In this document: positions 45,235-56,770 of the stretch, one piece after another
Layout of the letters: each line of letters begins with the position of its first letter
Numbering within the stretch: the stretch's first letter is position 1
Made by a program: the position numbers and the translations under genes
The notes under the pieces: generated by a model
Seen by the model: the letters and a program-made list of their open reading frames with translations, nothing else
What the model was told of the DNA's origin: nothing
The model's database searches: none
From: Jacaranda mimosifolia
Lineage: Eukaryota; Streptophyta; Magnoliopsida; Lamiales; Bignoniaceae
Assembly: GCA_018894105.1 (NCBI GenBank)
Contig: CM032125.1
Location: 992,001-1,056,000, forward strand
DNA: 64,000 nucleotides
Direction: 5' to 3'

Positions 45235-48200
45235 ATGGAGCGCAATCAGTCCTTCACTTCCATCGCATTCTCTAGCTAGTCCGACATGGATGACTCCTCC
45301 AATCCTTTTTACCTCCATCACTCAGATAATCCAGGCCTCATCCTAGTATCTTAGCAACTCACAGGCGAGAATTATGCCTCGTGGAGCCGTGGGATGTTAA
45401 TCGCACGCACTCTCCGTGAAGAATAAGATTGGTTTTATCGATGGATCAATTACGAAGCCTACTGTCACTAGTCTTGCAATACTTAGTGTCTAGACTAGAA
45501 ACAATAACATGGTGATTTCTTGGCTATTGAACTTTGTCTCCAAAGAAATTTCAGCAAGTGTGATTTATTCTGAATCTGCTCATCACATCTGGCTTGATCT
45601 AAAGGAGCGCTTCCCACAAAGCACAGGACTACACTTGTATCAGCTCCACTATGAACTCGTCACCCACACATAAAGTTCTACCTCTGTAAGTGTCTATTTT
45701 ACAAAATTGAAGACACTGTGGGAAGAGCTAAGCAATTATAGACCTGTACATACTTGTAATGGATGCAATTGTGGTGGAATTCGTGAAATCTCTGAACATT
45801 ATCAACATCAGTATGTATTTGCGTTTCTCATGGGCCTCAATAACACATTTGTGCAAATCCACAGTCAGATCCTTCTATCAGATCTATTACCTTCGATTGG
45901 GAAAATTTTTACCTTAGTTTCTCAAGAAGAACAGCAGCGCTCCTAAATCCTTGCTTCTCACAAGATCCGAACAACAGTATGGCCTTTGCACTCAGAAGCG
46001 ATGGTGCTAAAACTATGAACAGACCTCCTATCAAGCCACAGTCCGCTACTATATACTACAATGCCAGAAAAGACAGGCCATTCTATAATCATTGTTCATG
46101 TTATGGACACATTGTTGACACTTGCTATAAGTTCCATGGCTATCTCCCCGGTTTCAAATTCTGACCTCGTTCTCAATCCAGATCTCAACCTTCCTTTCCA
46201 TCCACTCATTATACTCAAGCTCACACTCCTCCCTCTACTATGAAACAAGTCTCCAATACTTCCAGTGGTGAAGGTATTGATAACTTCTTTCAGACTTTAA
46301 TTCCTACACAATACACTCAACTCGTCAATCTTCTCTCCACTTATATCAATCAGTCTCCCAAGCTAGTTGATAATGAAGATCAACATACTTCCCACACTGT
46401 AGGTACCTTTTCTAATGTCACTACTCTTTGCCCCAATAATAGGATCATAGATTCGGGCGCATCTTGCTATATTTGCTCTAAAGTTTCTTTATTCCCTATC
46501 ATGGATACTATTGTCTCCTTACCTAATAATATGTAAATACCTATTCACTATGCCGGCACTGTGGTCCTTAATTCTGCTATCACTCTACATGATGTATTGT
46601 ATGTCCCTCAATTCAAACTTCAATTACTCTCTGTTAGCGCTCTCTTATCTAATCCTTATCTCACATTTTCCTTTTTCTGTGACCACTGTCTCATCGAGGA
46701 GACCAAGACCTGGAGTGTGATTGGCAAGGGTGAGAAAATACATGATCTATACATCCTTAAATTCAACCAGATTGATAGCAGCTACCATTCTCTAAATAAA
46801 GTCTCTACCAAGACTTGGCATCACTGGCTTGGCCACCTGTCTAATGAGAAGCTTGCTCTCCTCAAACCCTTTCTTTAGTATGAGTTTTTAGATAATAAAG
46901 ATCCTTGTACTCTATGCCCCCTCACCAAGCAAAGCGCTTACCATTTATCTCCCATAATCACATTCCAAACAATGTATTCGATCTTATACATGCTGATGTA
47001 TGGGGACCCTTCCATACCCCCTTTCATAGTAGACACAAATATTTTCTTACATTAGTTGATGATCCTTCTCGCTATACTTGGTTGTTCCTTCTTAAACATA
47101 AGTTTGAAGTCACCACCATCTTGCTAAGGTTCTCTCAACTTATACTTACCCAGTTTAACATTCAAATTAAAAAAATACGCACTGATAATGCTTCTGAGTT
47201 TATGCTACCATACTTCTATAAATCTAAAGGCATCCCTCACTAGTTATCTTGTGTCGAGACACCGCAACAAAATGCTGTTGTCGAATGAAAACACTAACAT
47301 TTACTAAATGTTGCTAAAGCACTGCATTTTTGCTCACATATTCCTCTATTTTTTGGAATGAATGCGTCCTCACCTCTTGCTACCTTATCAATCGCACTCC
47401 TTCGAATCTCCTGCACAACAAGACCCCATATGAACTATTATACAATCAGCCACCGACTACACTCATCTCAAATCTTTTGGCTGTCTTGCATATGCCTCTA
47501 CCGTATGAGCTCATCGAACAAAATTTGACCCTCATACGAGCCCATGTGTTTTCATAAGATATCAACCTAAAGGCTGCAAATTACTTGATTTAAATTCCAA
47601 CAAGATATTCATTTCCACAGATGTCACCTTTCATGAGCAACTCTTCCCCTCTCAGTACACTTGCAACTCAAGTTCTATACAAGACCCATTCAACACTCTT
47701 GTTCTCCCTATTCCTACTAATGTCAACGTTCTTGTCCCTCAATAGTCTGTCCCGAATCCTTCATCCTCATCACCCACCATCTTTCCCTCTGCTCCTCTTC
47801 CTCGTCGCCGATCCACAAGAATCTCCGAACCTCCATCTTACTAACGTGACTTCCATTGCAATCTCCTTCATTCTGCAAACTGTATATATCCCATCTCCAA
47901 ACACTCATCCTACTCCTCCTTCTCACCTTCTTACACTCACCTTCTTTTGAATATCTCCACTCACTTTGAACCATAAACATACACTCAAGCGGCCAAAATC
48001 CCTGAATGGCAAGCCGCCATGCAAACTAAACTGGACACCCTCATAGCCAACAAAACCTGGACTGTCGTTCCTCTTCCCCCTGTAAACAAACTATTAGTTG
48101 CCACTGAATTTACAAGTTAAAATTCCATTCCAATGGTACTCTAGAACTGCATAAGGCTCGCCTTGTTGCTAAAGGTTACACACAGCGTGAAGGAATTGAT

Positions 48201-49360
48201 TTTTTGGACACCTTTTCTCCTGTTGCTAAATTTACTACTGTCAAACTTCTTCTATCCTTTGCAACTATGTATAAGTGGCAGCTTGCTCAGTTAGACATCA
48301 ATAATGCCTTCTTGAATAGTGATTTATTTGAGGAAATCTACATGGATCTTCCACCCGGTTACAGACCTCCTACATCAACTTCCAGCTACTACTCCACTAT
48401 TGCTTGCAAGTTACATAAGTCCCTTTATGGTCTTCGTTAAGCTTCTCGCCAGTGGTACGTAAAGCTCTCCAGTGCTCTCCTTTGCTTGGGTTCACACAGT
48501 CTCAATCTAATCACAGCCTATTAACTCTTGGAAGTGGACACTCTTTCATTGCTGTATTAGTTTATGTTGATGACATCTTGCTTGCTAGTCCGTCTACCTT
48601 AGCCATCTCTGAATTCAAGGCCTCCCTTCAACGCCAGTTCAAACTTAAGGATTTTGAGTCACTTAAGTATTTTCTGGGCCTTGAAATTGCTAGGTCACCT
48701 GCTAGAATTTTTCTATCTTAATGCCACTACACTTTGCAAATCATAGAGGAAGCAGGTTACTTAGCATCGAAGCTAGCCGAGACTCCCATGGACCCAAAGT
48801 TTTGCCTTAATACTGAAACTGGCATTCCTCTATTTGATCCCTCATAGTATTGCCGTCTCATCGGCCAACTTTTGTATCTCACATTGCCATAATTGGATCT
48901 CACTTTTTGTGTACACAAACTCAGTTTGTTCATGGTACAACCTCGCACGCCGCACTTACAAGCTGTTCAACACCTTCTCTACTGCCTCAAATCTTCACTG
49001 GGTCAAGGAATCTTCTTTTCATCCGCCTCCCAGATTCAACTTGGGCATTCTCCGATGCCAACTGGGCATTATGCTTCACTACCCATCGGTCTATTACTGG
49101 TCTTTGTATCTTTCTCGGGGACTTTCTCATCTCCTAGAAATAAAAAAAAATAAAAAATCAACGGAAGCTAGATCGTTTACTGAAGTTGAATACCACGCTC
49201 TCGCCACCACTGCCAGTGAAATTATTTGGCTCTGTCAATTCCTCAAGGATTTTTAGATTGATCACACTTTTCCAGCCATCTTGTTTTGTGACAACCAGGT
49301 TGCTCCACACATAGAATTCAACCCCGTGTTTCAGAATGAACAAAGCATATAGAGGTTGAC
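45235..49360 (+). pseudogene. gag-pol of the older copia (broken)
   Basis: Recognisable pieces in order: gag around 45240-45946 (VISWLLNFVSKEIS, IWLDLKERFPQ, LWEELSNYRP); a zinc-binding region near 46080-46150 (CSCYGHIVDTCYKFHGYLPG); protease IIDSGASCYICS near 46445; pre-integrase TWHHWLGHLSNEKL; integrase HADVWGPFHTPF and IRTDNASEF (46990-47210), where the Glu region reads as 'NAVVE*'; [30 protein letters not shown] and VYVDDILLAS (48205-48590); RNase H near 49170 (EVEYHALATTASEIIWL). At least ten stops or shifts separate them, so no functional product is possible. Confidence 0.9.
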
Positions 49361-49520
49361 TGCCATTTTATTTGGGAGAAGATTGTTGTTGGTTTTCTCA
49401 AGCTTCTCCCGATACGCTCTAGCCACCAGCTTGCCGATCTCTTCACAGAGGCCCTCCCAACTTCATCGCTAGCCAATTTTTTTCCCAAGATGGCTGCGCG
49501 TAACCCTCATAGTCCATCTT

Positions 49521-49530
49521 GAAGGGGGGG
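49521..49530 (+). other. polypurine tract of the older copia
   Basis: GAAGGGGGGG directly precedes the 3' LTR. Confidence 0.8.
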
Positions 49531-49821
49531 AGTTAAATTAGCCTACTTGTTTTATTCTCTTTTCTGTTTAATTTATTAGTTATGGTTTATATTGTAATTT
49601 AATATGTTAACAGCTGGATAGTTAGTTAGGCGGTTTGGTTAGCATTTGTTCTTTTCCATTTTGGCCATGTTGATTTGGTGTAGCTCTCACTCCTATAAAT
49701 AGAAGCTTTCGTATTATATCTTGCACAGAGATCAACGTACACTTTTCAGCCATTTTTTCTTTTCTCCAAATTCGGTTTGCATGTCCATTTGTCGTCATGA
49801 TTTGGTTGCTATCAATTAACA
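49531..49821 (+). repeat. 3' LTR of the older copia
   Basis: It starts AGTTAAATTAGCC (first base changed from T) and ends ATCAATTAACA, followed by ATTTG. Confidence 0.9.
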
Positions 49822-50994
49822 ATTTGATCAGTCTCAATACTAGACAACTGTAACCCATATTTGATTAGTAGTTATCATGGAGAGCTAATCTAAAATATTA
49901 ACCTTATCAGGATTAGGTAGCTATTGAAAGTCCAAAGCTGATGATTAACATTTATCTAAAATTCTAACTTCCCATGATTTAATTATTCTAGATTTTGCCT
50001 CGCTATTATCGTAGGTTAGTAACTAAAAGAATATGAAAATATTCATGAATTTTCGCATGAAAATGTAGAGGCAAAAAAAATGGGATATATTCTAGGATTC
50101 TATATCATCTATATTTGTATGGTTTTAGCTAATTAATATGACTAGGTACCTTGTGGGAGTTCAAAACTATCCCAACATTGTTTTAAAATGGTGGGAAGAC
50201 CTTCAAAATTATCCATCTATCCAAAAATTCAAAATTCCATAAAAATTGATTTTCACAATCTTTAATTGATCAATATGGACCTAAACCCAAAATAAATGCA
50301 ATTTTGATTTGTGGACTTATTCTATAATAGTTGTGGGCTTAAAATAAACTAAATAGATTGGGCTTGCTAGTACATCTAACAACAGATGGACCAAAGATTA
50401 ATATTTCCTTCTTAAAATATAATTAGAGCTATATTATATTGCTAATTCCCAAAAAGAAACCCACAGATGGACCAAAGATAAATATTTCCTTCCAGACATA
50501 TTATTCTATCATATAATTATGGCCTAAGTCAAATAACTTGGAATAAATAAAGAATAATTTATAGCTCCAAAATTCATATCTATAGAGTAGCTAACTTAAT
50601 TATTAACATAAAACCCAACAAATAAAATTTCCATCAAATAATTGGCTTGCTAAATTCGACATCTTCAATCACCACCAAGGAATCCTTACAAAATTACTAA
50701 TAATCTATAATTTTTGCCCCCGAAATAGCAAGTAAAAGAAAACAAGATGAATACCTAAAATAGGATCCTTAATGACCCCAAAATGAATTCAATTTGTATC
50801 CCATATTTATTCTCAATTAAGATCTCTTAAATGTTGATCGAGACCTAAATAAATTGCATACTCAAATTGTAGGAGAAGAGCAACCTAAAAGTATCAATGA
50901 AGAGTCAAAATCAACACAATATTACTCCATTATTCCTAATATCCAATATCGTATCTATACAATAATATTTCATATAAAGACTTGGGGTATCACA

Positions 50995-51766
50995 TTGGAT
51001 TTCCAATGACATGAACAAAATCAATAATGGTGACTAAGGTGTATGCAAATTGCAAGAAATTAATAAGTCTCATGAAATTTTTATTTATTTTGAAACCTTT
51101 TTTGGTTTTCTTATAATTGGCACACCACTGCATTTCTATCACATAAGGAATTCTATGCTACACTCTGTTGGGCTATACTGGAGTTTTTATAGTAAATGCA
51201 TCAATTTTCAGCCCTTCGCTAGTTATAAGAACTAAGGAATGATGAATTAAAATTTTATCCATTTCTTCTCCCTTTTTGGGTAAGCTTCAAAATATGATGG
51301 GGCAGAAACCAGAGCATCACGAATTTGAAATGAAGAGAATATTTACCAATTGAGCAATAAAAACAGAATATATATGATTTTCATGCGCAAATGAATATCA
51401 TCAAGTTATTGTGTGGATTTTAATTTAGGTTATTATTTTATCGGAGGATATGATAATGCAGTGGTGTGAAACTGCTCTACTCATATCTGCGGGAAGCCCA
51501 AAATCAAAGCAAAAAAGTGCTATCATTTCCAGCTTGTCATATTAGGACATCTCTATTTTTCAAGAATAAAAGGAAGTTTTGGTTTTGGCTTTACATAAAA
51601 TTAACATACAAAGTTGAGGTATTACCTTAATCCCAAAATCATCATTAATATCAATACCAATTTCTAGGTTGTCTGCCCCTTTAACACAACAAGTCAACAA
51701 GGTTTGCAGATACTTGTGTTGGATCAATCAGTAAGCATCATACTACAATCCCAGCTATTCGATAAC
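50995..51766. other. intergenic DNA downstream of NLR 2
   Basis: No gene. The part 51240-51440 resembles 8380-8640 and 10200-10360 (shared TTTTATCCATTTCTTC-like and AGATTTTAATTTAG-like phrases). This shows that the 6-11 kb region is itself derived from the downstream side of an NLR copy. Confidence 0.6.
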
Positions 51767-51843
51767 CTACATCATCATCAACAACAATGATTAGACTTAT
51801 ATAACACATTAGAGTGAGTGAGCAATTACACATAGTCTCTAAC
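51767..51843 (-). other. probable 3'-UTR intron of NLR 2 (77 bp)
   Basis: On the minus strand CAG|GTTAG is followed 77 bases later by GATGATGTAG|GTTATC. The donor lies 13 bases after the stop codon, in the position matching the segment in NLR 1. Confidence 0.6.
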
Positions 51844-54556
51844 CTGAAAAACAGAACTAGTACTCATCAGCTAGAGAGTCCCATGACTTTCTCCATGTAT
51901 CCCCCACACGAACTTGAAGGGCATCATTTCCCCAACCTTCTTGTTCCTCTTTTATCCTTTTGGCCGAATCCACAAGAGATTTGTTCGAGTCATCAACCTC
52001 AATCAGTTCAAGTGTTGGAATTTCTCCAATGCCATCTGGAATCTCACTTAGACCATTACAACGATAAAGCACTAGGCACTTGAGGCTTGGAAAGTGGCTA
52101 CTTTCAGTTACCCAATGCCGGAGCCCTGAATCTTCAATTAGCAGAAATTTCAGCTGAAGAAATTCTCCTTCACTTTTTTCCCAATTGTCTCCATAGCAAG
52201 TGTAACGTCTTAGTTTAAGGACTTCAAGATTAGGCAACGAACCAACAATCGACATATCTTCCCATCGAAGTCCCCAGTTACTTAAGGTTATCTTTTTCAC
52301 CATCGTTGGAAAAACAGGATTAACCATTGATGGAACGGAAGCATCTGAACATACCTCTAATCCTAGCTTTTTGAGTTCATGCAGATATACAAGATTCTCA
52401 AGGTGACTGTCTTCAAGATATTCCTTGCCGAGATAAACGATTCCCAGGGACTTTATGTTTAGAATCATTTTTAGGATATCTTTAGTGCATTTAAGATTTT
52501 TTACTCCTGAAAGTGTCTGCAGGTTTTCTAGAGGAAAAGTTGTTTCACCATCTGGAATATTGGGTATGGGGCCCATAAACAATAGATGCCTTAGTTGTGG
52601 CATCCTCCAAATTTCCATTGGCAAAAATACCGAAAGCATTTGTAGGTGACTCCGCAACATCTTTCTTGGTTGAATCATTAAGGTTTGAAGATTCTGAAGG
52701 TTTAATATGGATGGAGAAAGAACTAATTCAAAACCAAATGTAAAAGCAAGGTACCTTAAATGAAATAACTCAAACACTTCAGCGGGGAGCGTGTTAATTA
52801 TGAAATATCCAATATTATCAGGTACCACATCCAATACTCTTAGCAATCTAAATTTTCCAAAAGAGCTCAATAAACTTCCATAGAGGTGGAAGGATATAAT
52901 AGTACAGATGGTTGAATCAGAGCCATGAATGTTTTCAAGGAAATTCATATTATAATGAGCAATAGTTATGCGCCGCTGATTGTTTATGCCTTTTAGAGAT
53001 TTTTTGCGGACATACCTATGCAGAACATTTAGAATAAACTTCTCTTCTTGTGCTTTTTTTAAGCATAAGTCTCGTACCAGATCATGGATGCTGCAACTTT
53101 TGATTTTGCCATTAGACTTTCTCCTAGTGACCAAAACTAGACATCTTTTGACAAGATCCTCCAAATACTCTTCTGCATCCTCTTCAAAGCTTTTAGATCC
53201 ACTCGGTTCCAAAAAACCCTCAGCTACCCATAATTTCATGAGTTTCGAAATTCGGATTTCATATTCTTCTGGAAAGCCTCCCATATATAAGAAACACGGT
53301 CTCAAATGATCAGGTAAGTTGATGTAACTCAAAGATAGTATCTTTGCCAATTGCTCATCATTTGTATTGCTAATAGCCAAATTTACATTTTTTGCAATTT
53401 TCTTCCAACAAGCTTCAGTTTTGCTAACCGTGGATAGGAGTCCTGCAATTAGGACAATTGCAAGGGGCAGTCCTCCGCAGCTTTTTGCAATTTCCTTTCC
53501 AATGGTTTCCAATTTAGGAGGGAAATTTTCTTGTGGAAACACCTTTTGGTGAAGCAAATTCCAACTTTGAACTGGGTCCATAAAACTCATCTCATGAAGA
53601 GGGCTAGAAGAGTTAGGATAAACAGCCACATTGAATAGCCTTGTGGTTAACATGATCCGACTCTCATTATGGTCATCTGGAAATATCATCTTTACATCAT
53701 CCCATGCCTTTGTACTCCACATGTCATCCATTACAATAAGATACCTCCTACCCTTTAGGCTTTTGTACACAAGTTCTTCCATTGATTCCTTTCTTTGTTC
53801 AAGTGAATCCTTTGATGCAAAGCAGAAGGCTTGAAAGAATTTCTTGTGAACTATAATCTTGTGATACTGTAACCCAGGCACGGATTTGAAGGTGCTCCAA
53901 AGTTAATGGATCATCAGAGGCATTTCTAGCAAGAGTAGTCTAGCCAATGCCTCCCATACCGAAGATTGGGATGACTTGAAGATTGGATGATTCTCCACAA
54001 AGCCGAGCCTTTATTGCCATCAAGTCGTCATCAAAACCAACCATGGAGTCTTTTCTTGTGGGTGGAAGCTTTGATAGAGAAGCAGCCGCAGAAGAATCAT
54101 TGAGTTGCATGTCTTTGGTTCTGGTGCTATTCTTCATCTCCATTACCTTTCTTGCAACTTTTTCCAGTTGTTTAAAATTAAAATGAAGCTGAAGCTTTGT
54201 ATAGATGCCACCTCTTTTCTCTTGGAGCCACATAACAAATCCACTTAGATGGTGTGAAAACTTAACATTTTGAGGTCTTGCTGACGACTTTGAGACATAA
54301 TATAGCTGAATTTGTTTCCAAATAAGATATTCAATAATATCCTCTGCTTTGTTTGCTACATCCCTGATTCGTTCTTCCAAAGTGTTGGCTTTCTCTGGAA
54401 ATTCTTCAAGAAAAGCTTTCAAGAAGGTAATGTGTTCGTTGGTGGATATAATTTGTTGTTTTTCATGAAGTGAAGAGAGATGGTATATTGATCATTATGG
54501 TGATGTAGTAATTTACCTATGGTTTGTTGAAGTGAAACAAGAGCAGCATAAGCCAT
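51767..54556 (-). pseudogene. NLR pseudogene 2 (CC-NB-ARC-LRR, R1-like), best preserved
   Basis: The start is ATG at 54556 (MAYAALVSL). The coiled coil and linker run to 53943. The long frame 53881-51857 (674 residues) carries kinase-2 YLIVMDD (47-53), RNBS-B RIMLTTR (75-81), GLPLA (137-141), CFLYMGGFPE (196-205), the MHD-equivalent IHD (265-267) and then LRRs to the natural-looking end at 51857. Breaks: a 5-bp tandem insertion (TGAAG twice, 54466-54475) shifts the frame after about 27 codons; TAG replaces the Walker A Lys codon at 53940-53942 (GMGGIG*TTLARNA); and a 2-bp loss lies near 53800-53830. Apart from these the gene is full length, so it died recently relative to its neighbours. A 77-bp intron-like segment follows 13 bases past the stop. 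Confidence 0.93.
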
Positions 54557-54659
54557 CTTAGAAGGATGAATGGGAACAGACAACAAGGCTAGCCTAGAAA
54601 CAGAAAGGAGAAATTTAGAGGAAGAACTGATTGAATAACATATACCAACATAGGGCTTT

Positions 54660-55320
54660 GAGTTTTCTCATAATTGAAGATCTTTTCTCTTTCTTTTTGT
54701 TTTTTTTTTTTTCCAATGAATCTTCAACACGTCCCTTTTGTAAGCCGGCTTTTAAGACGAAGAAAATGAGCAGTGTGAAGCAGTTGAAATTTCACGGTGG
54801 AAAGTCAGGAAATAAATTTTAAAAGAGAGTTGATTGGTTAATTCTTCACCAAACACAAATACAATATATTAAGTGAAAAGACTTGATATAAAGTTCATCA
54901 TTCTTAATTATAAAATGATTGTAACTACCAAGAAAAGCAAGCATGATTGTCCAAATAAAGTTGTTATAAGCCATCATTTCACACCAAGGAAAACAACAAG
55001 TATTGTTTTGAGATGAAAGTTGGCCACTGAGGGATTGTGAAATCTACACAACTAAATTATATATGCTACGTCCCAAAGACCATATTTTCTTTCTAATGGC
55101 AGGATTAATCATGCTACATACATGCATACAAATTAATTTGCAATATTGGAAATAATCTACCAATTTGTTGAATAGTTACAGCAAGTTGATACTGTGAAAC
55201 GTGAACTTGAAAAGCAACAATGAACCATCTTCCTGCACAAAGCCAGAAGACTTTAGTTCATATTTTCTTAATTTGTCCGTCAGAAAAATAGAAAAAGGAG
55301 CATTTAAACATTTATGAATT
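54660..55320 (-). other. upstream block of NLR 2
   Basis: It matches 25250-26700, 30720-31420 and 59275-59880, with CCCTTTTGTAAGCCGGCTTT near 54733 and AACAATGAACCATCTTCCT near 55220. A poly(T) run lies at about 54697-54711. Confidence 0.65.
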
Positions 55321-56069
55321 TGATAACCAAACAGTTTGGGTGCTCCTCTTCCTAATTGTTCCTTGTTTTGAAAGTGCAGGGCATTTCAACGCCCAACTTT
55401 TTCACATTCTTTTTTTCAAATACTGATTTGGGCATTGGAGGATTTCACCCAGCAAAACCCTTTAGCGACTTAACCCTTTATGTGATTTTAGGACCTATCT
55501 TCAGACTGCTATGGAGTAGAACTTTACCCCACTTATGGACCTAACACTGTTGATATCTTTTTTGAATCAGGCCTGTGAGTGTCTTCATTGGTGAGCACAT
55601 ATATAATAAAACATCTTACTCCGACTTATATAATTTAACAATTCAAAGTTTGTCCATTTCCCTGCAGCCTCTGCCTCTCTAACAGACAAGGTTTGTAGGT
55701 CTTTCTTGCTGGCTATTCTGTTTAGGCGTCTTAATTAAGAGAATCGCTGTGACCAACAAAAGCAAGGATTCTAGTACAGTAAAATTGTCTGAAACTGCTT
55801 GTTCGATATCTACAGTACTTGGCACAAAATCAAAGAGAAATGATATTTTATAAGCAATATTTTTTAAATAAAAGTCGCCTATTTAAGCTACTGTATTTGT
55901 GACATCTAATCAACCAGATTATACTAAGTAAACATTATCTTTTTAACTAATTTATTAGCTGAACCAATCAGTTTGAAATTGGTCGTACAGGGAATTAAGG
56001 AACCTTTCATATTTATAAAGATTTAACTGAAAAAAGCATCATTCTTGACAAAAACTGACAAAGTAGTAT
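55321..56069. other. intergenic DNA between NLR 2 and the LRR relic
   Basis: The part 55435-55640 is the uninterrupted counterpart of 36240-36330 plus 42732-42900, i.e. the pre-insertion site of the composite copia. The part 55890-55980 resembles 7920-8020. The 62-residue frame at 55356-55544 lies within this non-coding block. No gene. Confidence 0.6.
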
Positions 56070-56440
56070 TCCCAACATGAACTTGAAGGGCATAATTTCC
56101 CCAACTTTGTTGTTCCTCTGGTATATATGCTTGGCCGACTCCATAACAGATTTGTTCCGGCCAGCAACCTCAATGACTTCAAGTGTTGGAAATTTGGAAT
56201 ATCTCCAATACCATCTGGAATTAATCTTACTTAGATTCCAACAATGATAAAGTGATTGAATGCTGGAGTTTGAATATTTGATTAGCAGAAATTTGAGCTG
56301 CTGAAACTCTCCTCCACTTGTTTCTCATTTGTCTCCCTAGCAAGCATAATATCTTAGTTTATGAATTCCAAGATTAGGCAATGCACCAACAATTGAAATA
56401 TCTTAGTTCGAAGTACTCTTTCTTAATTCTGCCGTACGTA
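56070..56440 (-). pseudogene. C-terminal LRR relic of an NLR gene
   Basis: The minus strand follows the last ~120 codons of the NLR copies: the DMSIVG..PNLE-equivalent stretch near 56400, GEF..KFLLI near 56300, IPTLE-equivalent 'FPTLEVIEVAG' near 56190, and the tail with EEQQ near 56110. Small deletions (for example around 56230-56260) and shifts break it. No other NLR part is attached, so this is a truncated duplicate between NLR 2 and NLR 3. Confidence 0.75.
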
Positions 56441-56770
56441 TCTCTTCATGCAAAATGGAACCTGAAACAGAGGTAATTCTTCTTATAAAGTGATTGTGAC
56501 TAGCAAGAAAAGCAAGTGTCGCCTGTGCACTGAGCGATTGATTGTTCAATGGCGCGACTTATATATGTGGCGAAGATATGTTATCATTCCTTGCATGATC
56601 AGTCAATTTTAAGGTTTTTTGTCTTTAACAAACCAGCTGTTTTGAGGATATACACTTGTGTCTAATCAGAATATATATCATGCATAGACAACAACAATGA
56701 TTAGATATACATAACACTTTAGACATTACCACAGAAGTGCATAAAATTAATGTACTGTAGCTTATCCGAT
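56441..56770. other. intergenic spacer
   Basis: No gene. It contains a short piece (56465-56520) like the ATTGTGACTAGCAAGAAAAGCAAG phrase of the upstream blocks. This suggests an upstream block was here before truncation. Confidence 0.5.

Larger units (their letters stand above)
44835..49821 (+). mobile_element. older Ty1/copia retrotransposon, degenerate (5 kb)
   Basis: LTRs at 44835-45124 and 49531-49821 are flanked by a perfect ATTTG duplication (44830-44834 and 49822-49826) and differ at roughly 35-40 of 290 positions by eye (about 13%). The interior carries gag, zinc knuckle, protease, integrase, RT and RNase H in copia order, cut by many stops. It is much older than the element at 36331-42731 but younger than the solo LTR it split. 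Confidence 0.92.
43559..50994 (-). mobile_element. second solo LTR (~2.4 kb without insert), split by a copia element
   Basis: The parts 43559-44834 and 49822-50994 together match the solo LTR at 31761-34300. On the minus strand it opens TGTGATACCCCAAGTC and closes GGGGGCGTGGCA. A copia element with its own target duplication sits between the parts. No neighbouring internal sequence is seen, so this too is a solo LTR. No convincing target duplication remains. Confidence 0.72.

Noticed and set aside
47621..47980. Proline/serine-rich and Arg/Glu-rich open frames on both strands
   Set aside because: Low-complexity linker between integrase and RT of the older copia; no independent gene.
53367..53834. 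Plus-strand open frames opposite NLR 2
   Set aside because: Antisense to conserved NB-ARC coding sequence; no independent features.
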